DNA of 64,000 bases, taken from contig OW818665.1 in NCBI GenBank assembly GCA_942493045.1, positions 1,302,001-1,366,000 of the forward strand. The letters are read 5' to 3'. Under the pieces are notes generated by a model. That model did no database searches. It was not told the DNA's origin and saw only the letters and a list, made by a program, of their open reading frames with translations. The position numbers were made by a program, and so were the translations under genes. This document shows positions 34,384 to 43,100 of this stretch, one piece after another. Within the stretch, counting starts at the first letter, position 1. Each line of letters starts with the position of its first letter. This DNA is from Teretinema sp942493045. Its GTDB lineage: Bacteria > Spirochaetota > Spirochaetia > Treponematales > Treponemataceae.

Positions 34384-34857
34384 TTACATGGAGGTTGCGA
34401 GAATATCGTCATATTTGCACATGGTGCGGTACACACCTTCGGAACTGGTTTGACTGATCAGGGTTTGGTAAAATTCTGGATCCTCAAGCAATAAGGACAG
34501 GCGCTTAAGGGCGCGTAAATGCAGGGAACAGCCTTCGGCGGAGGAGAGCATCATAAAAATGATATACACCGGTTTGCCGTCCAGGGCATCGTATTCCACG
34601 CCGGAGCGGGAAATACCTATGATACCCTTAACGCCCTTGACGGCCTCAGTCTGGGCGTGCGGCAGGGCAAAACCTTTGCGTATACCGGTGGATTGCTTGG
34701 CTTCACGGGAGCGAACCGCGGAGAGGATGACGGCGCGGGAAGATGAAGGGGCGGAGGAAACGTAGAGGTCTACCAGTTCCTCGAACACCTCTTCCTTGTC
34801 CTCGCCTTCGAGGTTCAACTTGATGCAGTCAGGCGAGAAAATACTTCCAAGAACCAT
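34384..34857 (-). CDS. ptsN: PTS EIIA (Ntr type) protein
   Basis: The 157-aa stand-alone EIIA type-2 domain has TGIRKGFALPHAQTEAVKG, with His67 as the predicted phosphorylation site. No EIIB/EIIC is nearby, consistent with a regulatory nitrogen-type PTS. It lies between secG (18 bases) and the V-ATPase genes (86 bases), reading the same way, so it may be co-transcribed with them. GGAGGG precedes the ATG. Confidence 0.9.
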   Translation of the reverse strand: MVLGSIFSPDCIKLNLEGEDKEEVFEELVDLYVSSAPSSSRAVILSAVRSREAKQSTGIRKGFALPHAQTEAVKGVKGIIGISRSGVEYDALDGKPVYIIFMMLSSAEGCSLHLRALKRLSLLLEDPEFYQTLISQTSSEGVYRTMCKYDDILATSM

Positions 34858-34875
34858 TACCTGTATCCCTCCGGA

Positions 34876-35247
34876 TTATTGTGCCGTGGGGGCTGTCTCA
34901 GCCTCAGGGGCAGCGATAGTATCTACAGTTGCTTCAGGGGCGTCGTACCAGTTGGCGTCGGTAGCGGACTCAGCCTGCTGAATGCGGGCGGCTTCCTCAA
35001 GACCCTGGTCTCCGGGACTGCGGTTGAGCAGAGCCAGGAGCAGAGCACCGACAAAAAAGAGCGTTACCACTACGTATGTTGCTTTGGTAAGCACATTGGC
35101 GGAGCGCGAACCGAAGGCAGAATTACTGCCGCCGGCAAAAAGGCCGCCCAGACCGCCGCCATCCTCATTCTGCAGAAGAACCAGAATAACGATCAGCACA
35201 CAGACGATTACAAAAGCTACCAGTAAGATTATTCCAATAATACCCAT
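34876..35247 (-). CDS. secG: SecG preprotein translocase subunit
   Basis: The 123-aa protein has two membrane helices (about 4-25 and 55-75) flanking the SecG loop LLQNEDGGGLGGLFAGGS. A long Ala/Glu/Thr-rich C-terminal tail (about 80-123) extends beyond the usual length. It assists SecYE in export. GGAG lies seven bases before the ATG and a clear promoter is upstream. Confidence 0.93.
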   Translation of the reverse strand: MGIIGIILLVAFVIVCVLIVILVLLQNEDGGGLGGLFAGGSNSAFGSRSANVLTKATYVVVTLFFVGALLLALLNRSPGDQGLEEAARIQQAESATDANWYDAPEATVDTIAAPEAETAPTAQ

Positions 35248-35277
35248 ATTATGACTCCAAAAAATAAATCAAGATTC

Positions 35278-35306
35278 AATATAGCGAAAAGGATTGGCTT
35301 GTGCAA
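35278..35306 (-). promoter_or_regulatory. Promoter of secG and probably the V-ATPase run
   Basis: On the minus strand TTGCAC, 17 bases, TATATT, about 30 bases before the secG ATG. The same pair of boxes and spacing occurs before pgk. Confidence 0.6.
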
Positions 35307-35320
35307 GGGCTACATGCAAA

Positions 35321-35343
35321 CTGCCCGGGCAAACCCCGGGCAG
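35321..35343 (-). terminator. Terminator-like hairpin after tpiA
   Basis: A perfect 9-bp stem CTGCCCGGG/CCCGGGCAG with 5-base loop stands 21 bases after the tpiA stop. Only three T follow on the minus strand, so termination may be partial. Confidence 0.5.
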
Positions 35344-35364
35344 CCTGATTATGGAAGGAAAAAC

Positions 35365-36114
35365 TTACTTACAGAGGGCGATGGGCTTGAAAGTCTCAGC
35401 TTTCAACGCGGCGCCGCCGATCAATCCGCCGTCAATATTGGCCTTGGCCAGCAGGGCGTCGCAGTTTCCGGCGTTCATGGAACCGCCGTACTGGATAACC
35501 AGGGCCTCAGCGGCCGCGGAGCTGTACATGGAAGATACCAGCTTGCGGATAAAGGCATGAATGGCGTCGGCGTCTTCCGGAGTGGCGGTTTTACCGGTAC
35601 CGATGGCCCAGACGGGTTCATAGGCGATAGTCACGCGCTTCAGGTCGGCTTCAGACACACCTTCCAGGCCCTTGCGGGTCTGCTCTTCGCAGACGGCTTC
35701 GGCCTTGCCGGCTTCGCGCTCTTCCAGCAGCTCGCCGACGCAGAGGATAACTTCCAGACCATGCTGCAATGCCAGCTTGACCTTGCGGTTAATCATGGTA
35801 TCGGTTTCCTTGTAGGTATGGCGCCTCTCGGAGTGACCGAGAATCATCACCTGCACGCCGAGGTCCTTCAGCTGCAGTACGGAAACTTCGCCGGTATGGG
35901 CGCCGGCTTCGTCGGTGCTCATATTCTGGGCTCCGAGCAGGATGTTGGTCCCCTTCACAACCTTGGAAACCGCGTCGAGGGCGGTAAAGCTGGGGGCGAT
36001 CATGTACTTGTTGGGGCCGCCTTTCAGCTCGGAAACGAGCTCGGTGGCGAGGGCAACGGCTTCGGAAGCGGTCTTGTGCATCTTCCAGTTACCGGCGATA
36101 AAATTCTTGCGCAT
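35365..36114 (-). CDS. tpiA: Triosephosphate isomerase
   Basis: The 249-aa TIM barrel begins RKNFIAGNWKMHKT and contains VMILGHSERR (catalytic His) and VTIAYEPVWAIGTGKTATP (catalytic Glu and flexible loop). It interconverts DHAP and GAP. I start at ATG 36114, which has AGGAG eight bases upstream; the longer frame would read through the promoter. Confidence 0.97.
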   Translation of the reverse strand: MRKNFIAGNWKMHKTASEAVALATELVSELKGGPNKYMIAPSFTALDAVSKVVKGTNILLGAQNMSTDEAGAHTGEVSVLQLKDLGVQVMILGHSERRHTYKETDTMINRKVKLALQHGLEVILCVGELLEEREAGKAEAVCEEQTRKGLEGVSEADLKRVTIAYEPVWAIGTGKTATPEDADAIHAFIRKLVSSMYSSAAAEALVIQYGGSMNAGNCDALLAKANIDGGLIGGAALKAETFKPIALCK

Positions 36115-36144
36115 TACTATTCTCCTGAGAAAAAGGATGGCCGA

Positions 36145-36173
36145 ATAGTACCAAAAATATCGGAATGGTTCAA
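36145..36173 (-). promoter_or_regulatory. Promoter of tpiA
   Basis: On the minus strand TTGAAC, 17 bases, TACTAT, about 30 bases before the ATG. Confidence 0.5.
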
Positions 36174-36281
36174 TCGGGTCCGGCAATGGACGGGAAAGGG
36201 CGCACCGCTGCGCGGCCGGGCTTTGCGCTACAATCCCTTGCGCGAAGAAATCGCGCCGCAGCCGTGCTACAGTCTGAGGTT

Positions 36282-37169
36282 ATGAAACACCACGTTTTTC
36301 TTTTCGGCCTGGCGCTGACCGCGCTCGGCTGCGCTTCCACCGGCGGACAAACCCAGCCGCCTCTTCAGACCGGTACCCGAACCGGCGACTTTGAAGTATT
36401 TGAAAAAATCGAAGTACCGCAGCTGGACCGTACCACCAGCTTGATTGTGTACCTGCCGCCCGATTATCGGACCAATACGGCAAAAAACTATCCGGTGCTG
36501 TACATGACTGACGGCGAAACCCTTTTCAGCGATACCGCGCAGACCCGGGAATGGGGAGTCGATGAAAAGCTGCAGCGGCTCTTTGAAAAAAACAGCGCCG
36601 CCGGCTTGATAGTCGTCGGCATCTACAGCTCTCCGTTCCGGGACAGCGAGTATTTCCCCTGGGATTATCAGTTAAGCGCGGAAGATTCCCTGCATGCCGG
36701 CGAAGGCGCCGCATATGCCCGGTTTATCGTGGAAACCGTCAAGCCCTTTATTGACCGCAGCTACCGCACCAGGCCCGAAGCCTCTCAAACAGCCATCGCC
36801 GGCGCGGAAGCCGGCTCGGTACTGGCACTTTATGCCGGTTTTACTTATCCGCGGATCTTCGGCCTGATCGGCTCCTTCTCTCACCTCAATGTGAACTATC
36901 CTCAGTTTACGGATACCGAGGCGATCAGATCGATAATTACCTTTTCTCCGGAACAAAAAATCGCCATGCTGGCCGGCGGCCGCGAATGGGATGCTCCGGT
37001 GGAGGCCGAAAGAGCGATTATCCAGGAATTTACCGCGGTTTTCGCGGAGCTCGGCCTGTCGCGCCAGAATATCCATGTACTATTCGACCCGGAAGGAGAG
37101 CGCAATCCAACTAGCTGGGGCCGCAATTTCATCCCGATAATCTGCACTCTTTATGGATGGAAGGAATAA
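36282..37169 (+). CDS. Esterase-D/enterochelin-esterase-like lipoprotein lacking Ser-His
   Basis: The 295-aa product has a lipobox (LTALGC, Cys17) and the alpha/beta-hydrolase fold of the putative esterase (Esterase D/Fes) family: SLIVYLPPDY, YPVLYMTDGE, FIVETVKPFIDRSYRT, LALYAGFTYPRIFG. The nucleophile elbow GxSxG reads GAEAG (174-178, Glu176 replaces Ser), and the C-terminal His position reads GERNPTSW (Arg274). It is therefore probably not a hydrolase; a ligand-binding envelope protein is likely (inference). The start is ATG 36282 at the signal peptide. Confidence 0.75.
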   Translation: MKHHVFLFGLALTALGCASTGGQTQPPLQTGTRTGDFEVFEKIEVPQLDRTTSLIVYLPPDYRTNTAKNYPVLYMTDGETLFSDTAQTREWGVDEKLQRLFEKNSAAGLIVVGIYSSPFRDSEYFPWDYQLSAEDSLHAGEGAAYARFIVETVKPFIDRSYRTRPEASQTAIAGAEAGSVLALYAGFTYPRIFGLIGSFSHLNVNYPQFTDTEAIRSIITFSPEQKIAMLAGGREWDAPVEAERAIIQEFTAVFAELGLSRQNIHVLFDPEGERNPTSWGRNFIPIICTLYGWKE

Positions 37170-37237
37170 GCGGAAGGGAGTTCAGGATACACCGGCTGTG
37201 CCATGCGCCGCGTTGTTTTTTTCGGCCCTTTTCCCGT

Positions 37238-37266
37238 TTTCAAACTCACGGCCCTAGTGCTACACT
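37238..37266 (+). promoter_or_regulatory. Putative promoter of the HD-domain gene
   Basis: TTTCAA, 17 bases, TACACT. Only five bases separate the -10 from the ATG, so the transcript would be nearly or fully leaderless. Confidence 0.4.
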
Positions 37267-37271
37267 GAAGT

Positions 37272-37883
37272 ATGAAAACACTGGATATCGGGTGTAACGC
37301 CGCCCTGGAAAAACAGCTCAATTTTATTATTGAAGTCGACAAGGTCAAGCAGATTATGCGCAAATCCCGCCTGTTCGACAACAGCCGCTATGAAAACGAC
37401 GCCGAACACTCCTGGACAATAGCCCTGATGGCCTGCCTGCTGCGCGACTATGCCGATTTCGAGGTCGATCTCGAAAAACTGTTGATCATGCTGCTGATCC
37501 ACGACATTGTCGAAGTTGACGCCGGCGACACCTTCCTGTACGCCGCGGAGCGCGCTAACGTCCATCAGGCTGAAGCGCAGGCCGCGCAAAGAATATTCGG
37601 ACTGCTGGAAGACAGCCAGCGGGATTATTTTATCGGTTTGTGGGAGGAATTCGAACTCAAGGAGACCAATGAGGCCAAATTTGCCGGCGTCTTTGATCGC
37701 CTGGAACCGCTGCTGCAAAACTACCTCACCGAGGGCTTCACTTGGAAAAAATACGGTATTAGCTACGAGATGGTAGTCGAGAAAAACAAAGCCCTGGCCG
37801 AAGCTTCAACCGAAATCTGGAACTTCGTATTGGCCATGCTGGAAAAGGCCGTTCAAAAAAACTACCTGCGTCGGGAAATTTGA
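37272..37883 (+). CDS. HD-domain phosphohydrolase (YfbR/HDDC2-like)
   Basis: The 203-aa protein carries the HD signature: NDAEHSW (His46), LLIHDIVEVDAGD (His77-Asp78) and a later Asp in AGVFDRLEP. This spacing matches the 5'-deoxynucleotidase-type HD family (HD_3). It probably dephosphorylates nucleotides; the substrate is not certain. No ribosome binding site is visible before the ATG. The stop codon lies inside the -35 box of the next gene. Confidence 0.8.
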   Translation: MKTLDIGCNAALEKQLNFIIEVDKVKQIMRKSRLFDNSRYENDAEHSWTIALMACLLRDYADFEVDLEKLLIMLLIHDIVEVDAGDTFLYAAERANVHQAEAQAAQRIFGLLEDSQRDYFIGLWEEFELKETNEAKFAGVFDRLEPLLQNYLTEGFTWKKYGISYEMVVEKNKALAEASTEIWNFVLAMLEKAVQKNYLRREI

Positions 37884-37908
37884 CAAGAAAAATACTGAAA
37901 CCTATAAT
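37880..37908 (+). promoter_or_regulatory. Perfect consensus sigma-70-type promoter of the hydrogenase-like chemoreceptor
   Basis: TTGACA, exactly 17 bases, TATAAT: a full match to the consensus. Transcription would start near 37915, giving a leader of about 39 bases with GGAGAG before ATG 37954. Confidence 0.8.
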
Positions 37909-37953
37909 GAAACAATGAGTCAGTTGCGAACAACTGCCAATGGAGAGCCTGTC

Positions 37954-40041
37954 ATGTCTGTCCTGAAACCAGTTATTTCTGTCGACGAGGAAAAATGCGT
38001 AAATTGCCATAATTGCATCGCGGTTTGCCCGGTAAAATTCTGCATCGACGGCAGCGGAGAAAAAGTTTCAATCCGGCACGAACTGTGTATCGGCTGCGGG
38101 TCCTGCATCAAAGGCTGTACTCACCATGCCCGCAGCGGAAAAGACGACACGGCCGAATTCTTTGCGGCTCTGTCCCGAAAAGAACCGATGGTAGCCATTG
38201 TAGCCCCGGCCATCGCCACGCGACTCGGTGACTCATTTCTCAGACTGAACGGCTGGCTCAAACAAAACGGCATAAAAGCCGTTTTTGATGTCGCATACGG
38301 GGCGGAACTGACAGTAAAGTCCTACATGCAGCACATCCATACAAATAAACCCCGCCTGGTTATCGCTCAACCCTGCCCGGCCATTGTAAATTACATCCAG
38401 ATTTACCAAAGCTCCCTAGCCAAATATCTGGCGCCGGCCGACAGCCCGATGCTGCATACCATCAAAATGCTCCAGAATTTCCGGCCGGATCTGAAAAACT
38501 GCAAAATCGCGGTGATATCGCCCTGTGTGGCCAAAAAACGGGAGTTTGACGAGACCGGTCTCGGTGACTTCAACGTGACTATCGAAACCTTCCTGAAGGC
38601 ACTCTCCGATCGCGGAATACAACTGGAAAAATTCCCGGAAGAAGATTTTGACAATCCTCCCGCAGAAACAGCCGTGCTCTTCTCCAGCCCCGGCGGACTC
38701 AAACAAACCGTAGAACGGGACTTTCCGGAACTTTCAACCGGCATCCGCCGAATCGAAGGCCCGAAAGCAGTGTACCCCTACTTCAAGGAATTGGAAGAGT
38801 CTCTGAAAGCGGGAGTAAATCCGCTGGTTATTGACTGCCTGAACTGCGAAAAAGGCTGCAATGGCGGAACCGGAACCGGCTCAGAAGACATCCCGATAGA
38901 TTTACTGGAGAGCCGGATTAACGCCCGCAAAGCTGTTCAACAGCGACGGCTTTCGGGAGTAAAAATCAATCATAAAAAAGCCGCTAAAAAGGTAAGCCTA
39001 AGTCTGGAAAAATTCTGGAAGCCCGGGCTCTACTCCCGCGCTTATGAAGATCGCAGCACAGCGCTGGCGATCCGGACCCCAGGCGAAGCAGATTTTAAGC
39101 GCATTTATTCCAATATGGCCAAAATCAAGGAAACTGATTTTCTGAACTGCGCGGCCTGCGGGTATAACAGCTGTGAAATGATGGCGGTCGCGATCTTTAA
39201 TGGTCTCAATAAAAGCGAAAATTGTCATCATTACCAGGCAGTAAGAATTCAAAGAGGGAACGACCAGCTTCGGGCCACAGCCATCCAATTGAATGAAAAA
39301 CTGGTCGAAACCACTACCATGATCGGGAAACTGCTGGGCTTAATACCTGAATTGGACAGAAAGAGTGAACTGGAATCGACAGGTTTGGTCGAGTCGACGC
39401 TTACCATTAAGGAAATGATCCAGGCACTCAAGAAAACCGCGGAGCTGTCGGGAACCGGAAAGCGTGAATTGAACCTTCTGGATGTCGGGGTAAAAGAAAG
39501 CGGCGAAACCTTGGAACAATCGCTCTCTGCCATCAAGGTGACCGCCGCAAAAATGGACGGCATTCATGAAATGGTTTCCGAGATAGATAAAATTGCCGCT
39601 CAGACAAATCTGCTCTCCATGAACGCGGCCATCGAAGCCGCGCATGCCGGAGATTCCGGCAAAGGATTCGCCGTTGTCGCCGAAGAGATCCGGCGGTTGT
39701 CGGAACAGGCCAGCGAAAGCGCCAAAAAAATCGGTAAGACTCTTGGAGAACTGATCACCGGCATGAACAATGCTTCGACGCTTTCAGATAATGCCGGCAG
39801 GTCGGTACGGGACATATTGGCGAAAGTCGGAGAAACCGCCAGCAATCTGGAAGAAATGTATCATGCCCTCAATGAGATTTCCGCAAACTCCGAAAAAGTG
39901 AATACCGCGCTGGCATCTCTTGGCAGCTCCGCTCAGGACGTTAAAACCATGTATAAGGGTATGAATGAAATTATCACCCGGGTTGGTGAGGAAGTACAGC
40001 AGATATCCGTCATATCGCAGTCCCGCGTTTCCGCGCAGTAA
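37954..40041 (+). CDS. Soluble chemoreceptor with [FeFe]-hydrogenase-like sensor domain
   Basis: The 695-aa product has, in order: two [4Fe-4S] ferredoxin motifs (Cys15/18/21/25 and 45/48/51/55); an iron-only hydrogenase large-subunit domain with the four H-cluster cysteine positions (Cys141 in QPCPAIV, Cys191 in SPCVAKK, Cys298 and Cys302 in NCEKGCNGG); an extra four-Cys Fe-S domain (399, 402, 407, 424); and an MCP signalling hairpin (IDKIAAQTNLLSMNAAIEAAHAGDSGKGFAVVAEE; Gln550 near the tip). The second Cys of the catalytic TSCCP motif is Pro and the MPC Met is Ser, as in sensory rather than catalytic types. No membrane segment is present. Inference: H2 or redox sensing feeding CheA/CheW. 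ATG 37954 is chosen by GGAGAG six bases upstream and by the promoter position. Confidence 0.9.
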   Translation: MSVLKPVISVDEEKCVNCHNCIAVCPVKFCIDGSGEKVSIRHELCIGCGSCIKGCTHHARSGKDDTAEFFAALSRKEPMVAIVAPAIATRLGDSFLRLNGWLKQNGIKAVFDVAYGAELTVKSYMQHIHTNKPRLVIAQPCPAIVNYIQIYQSSLAKYLAPADSPMLHTIKMLQNFRPDLKNCKIAVISPCVAKKREFDETGLGDFNVTIETFLKALSDRGIQLEKFPEEDFDNPPAETAVLFSSPGGLKQTVERDFPELSTGIRRIEGPKAVYPYFKELEESLKAGVNPLVIDCLNCEKGCNGGTGTGSEDIPIDLLESRINARKAVQQRRLSGVKINHKKAAKKVSLSLEKFWKPGLYSRAYEDRSTALAIRTPGEADFKRIYSNMAKIKETDFLNCAACGYNSCEMMAVAIFNGLNKSENCHHYQAVRIQRGNDQLRATAIQLNEKLVETTTMIGKLLGLIPELDRKSELESTGLVESTLTIKEMIQALKKTAELSGTGKRELNLLDVGVKESGETLEQSLSAIKVTAAKMDGIHEMVSEIDKIAAQTNLLSMNAAIEAAHAGDSGKGFAVVAEEIRRLSEQASESAKKIGKTLGELITGMNNASTLSDNAGRSVRDILAKVGETASNLEEMYHALNEISANSEKVNTALASLGSSAQDVKTMYKGMNEIITRVGEEVQQISVISQSRVSAQ

Positions 40042-40057
40042 GGCAAACCGGAAAACC

Positions 40058-40086
40058 TTTTCAAACTGATAATGATGGGCTACAAT
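40058..40086 (+). promoter_or_regulatory. Putative promoter of the TPR-GGDEF gene
   Basis: TTTTCA, 17 bases, TACAAT. A start near 40093 would exclude ATG 40088 and favours ATG 40103. Confidence 0.35.
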
Positions 40087-40102
40087 CATGACGGAGGCTA
40101 TG

Positions 40103-43100
40103 ATGCAGCTTCAGGAAACAGTACGCGCGGCCTTTCAGGCTCAGCAGGCCGCCGGGAAAACCGGGTTTTACTTTTTACGCGCCGAAATCCCCGAGGGCAA
40201 ACGCGGAAAGGCGGCCTTTTGGAACGAACTGACAGCCACCGCCAATCCCCTCTGCCAAACAACGTATAAGGCCGACGATTCTATACATCCCTATTATCCC
40301 CTGCTGAATCTCATCCGTGATCGCTACCAAGAACTCACCGCAGACGCTCAACGCGCGGTACTCGCTTCGGTAAAAGTGCACCACCGCCACCGGCATATTT
40401 TTCACGACTGGCTGGAAACCGGAATCGCCGACCGGGAGGATGACCTGTTCCGCGCGCCAGCCGAAATTGAGTGGGAACGGGGACTGCTGTTTCAAAGCCT
40501 GACGGATTTGACAAACAGATTGTGGACGGCCGAAAACGCCCCGATCCTTGTACTGGAAAATTTCGAACTGGCCGGCCTATCCATTGTCAACCTTCTGCTT
40601 TGGATGATTGAACAAGGCAGTTTCAGCCCCCTGCGCTTCATCTGCGTATTTAACCGCGACTCTAACATGGTCAGCCACTGGAGCGCCGAATTCCGCCAGC
40701 GTTTCTTTTCTCAAATTGAAGCTCATGACATTATTCAACATTATCCGGCAGACATCCCGATGGAGAGCGATCCGAACATTCTGCCGGAGCATAAAACCGA
40801 CCTGCTGACCGACATCGCGCTGTCCCGCTGCTTCATGGCCTATGAAGAGATAAACGCCTTTTCGAACTTAAGCGCACTCTCGCCGCATCAGGCCATCCGG
40901 GCCGGCTACACAGTCGGGTTGATTCATATCATGACCAGTGACATTAAAAAGGCCCTGATTTTTTTGGCCAAAGCCCTGGAAACGGCCCGCCAGGCCGGCG
41001 ACGAGGCTATGATCGCCCGCATCAACGCCGCCACCGCCTTAAGCCATTCGCGCAGCTCCAACTTTCCAGCCATTGAAAAGCATATGCTGATCGCCCGGAA
41101 AACAGCCCAGGAAAACGGTGACCGGAACCTGTCCCTCACCATGGAATACATGCGCTTCATGGTTCATGAAAGCTACACCGCCAATCCGGCAAACTGGACT
41201 GAGATGAATCTGATGATCGACCAGCTTAAGGCCGCCGGTCTGACCGATCAACTATTGGATCTGAAATCCAACATATCCTACTATGAATCCTGCATCGCCA
41301 ATACCGGCTGGGAAAATGCCTACCGCGAAGCTGTCGAGAGCCTGGCTCTGGCCGAAAGCATCGACAATCTTTTCCAGGCCTCCAAACTGCACCATGTGGT
41401 CGCCTTTCTCTGCCAGATGGAAAACCGCGGCGACGAAGCTATCCGCCACTTTGACCAATGCATCGCGATCCGGCGCAAGATAGGCACCATCGATGAATTG
41501 GTACGGGCCTACAACGGTGTCGGCTATCTCTGCTTTACGCTTGGTCGTTTTAAAACCTCCCTCACCTACTTCGAGAAATCGCTGGAACTGCTGGAGCCGC
41601 AAAAAACCTATACCGAAACCTGCTTAACCCTGTTCAATATAGTAAATATTTATTTTTTCACCGGCTGTTTCGCCGGCGCCCAGGACGTCATGGAACGCAT
41701 CCTGATCGTACTGAATAATCTTAATCTGGAGTCGCTGCCCTTTCATTCACACCGCAAGCTTTTCTCCTTCGCCGGCTGCGCCGCCTACCTGTGCAACCAG
41801 AAAACCCTGGCTCTGGATTATTGGAACGCCGCGCTCAAAACCGCGGATGACAAGCAGACCGGAGCCATTTTCCCGCTGTTGTGCTCCTTCACCGCCCGCA
41901 CCATGAATGACACCGCCGCGGCAGAGCAAAACCTCGCAGCGGCCCTCGAAAAGGCCACTGAAGACAAACAGCTTTACTTCATAATATTTCTGCTGCTGAT
42001 ACGAGCCTGCTTTCTGCGGGACCAAGGTTCAGTAACGCCGGCCGAAGCCGATTTTAACGAAGCCCGCGACCGCATCGAGGCCGGCGGCCTGAGCGAACAG
42101 CGGGACCTGCTGGAATACCTGCGCGCCGGCGGTAATTGGAAAGACTATCAGCCGATTCTAAACCTGGACGGCAGAATCCGCATGGTCAGCATGGGACTGG
42201 CCGATTCCGCCCGTCAGGAAGCGGCCAACCTGAGCCTCATCAAAAAACTGAGCGATATTTCCTTTCTGAAAGACTTCCAGGATACCATCACCCGTGACCT
42301 CGAAGAAAAAGAGCTTTTCCAGGAATCACTGCACTTGCTCAAACGGAACTTTTCCTTCAGCGGAATTCACTTCATTGAAAACCGGCTCGCGCCGAAGCTG
42401 ACCGAAGGAAGCCCCGCCAAGCGCCAGGTACCATCATCCTGGTTCTGGACCCGGCTGTTCGGCACCGAAGGGAAAGCGGAAACGGTCATGACCACCGATC
42501 CCTCCGGCAGCCTGATGGCCTATCCTTTCCGCTATAATCCCGAGCGGGGACTCTGGGCAGTACTCACCACATCGGCCTCAAAAAATGGGATGAGCCCGGA
42601 AGAGCTGGAGATCGTACGGGTCGCGCTCACTCACATGGACTTAACCCTGGATCTGCACCGCGCCAAAGAGGCTCTCAAAGCCGCTGCCAGCCGGGACAAC
42701 TTAACCGGCGCCTATTCACGGCAGGAGTTCATCAACCGCGTCGAAGGCGAGCGCCAGCGCTTGACCCGCTACGCCACGGAAAGCAACAACAGCTTCGCCA
42801 TCGTGTTTATGGATCTGGATAACTTCAAACAATACAACGACAATTTCGGCCATCCCGCGGGCGACTATATCCTGCAAAGCTTCGCCCGCCTGGCTCAAAC
42901 CTGCCTGCGCAACCTGGACAGTTTAGGACGCTTTGGCGGCGATGAATTTATCATGCTGCTGCCGGCCACCGGCCGCGCCGGAGCCAAGCGAGTCGCCGCC
43001 CGTATTCTGGACGCCGTTTCCATGGCCAAAGGCTTCCAGGACGAGCTGGCCCGTGAACTGGGCTATCAAGTCTCCATCCCCGAAGAAAGCCTCCTGAACT

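Noticed and set aside
37915..37953. ATG 37915 as start of the hydrogenase-like receptor
   Set aside because: It coincides with the predicted transcript start and lacks a ribosome binding site, whereas ATG 37954 has GGAGAG at good spacing.
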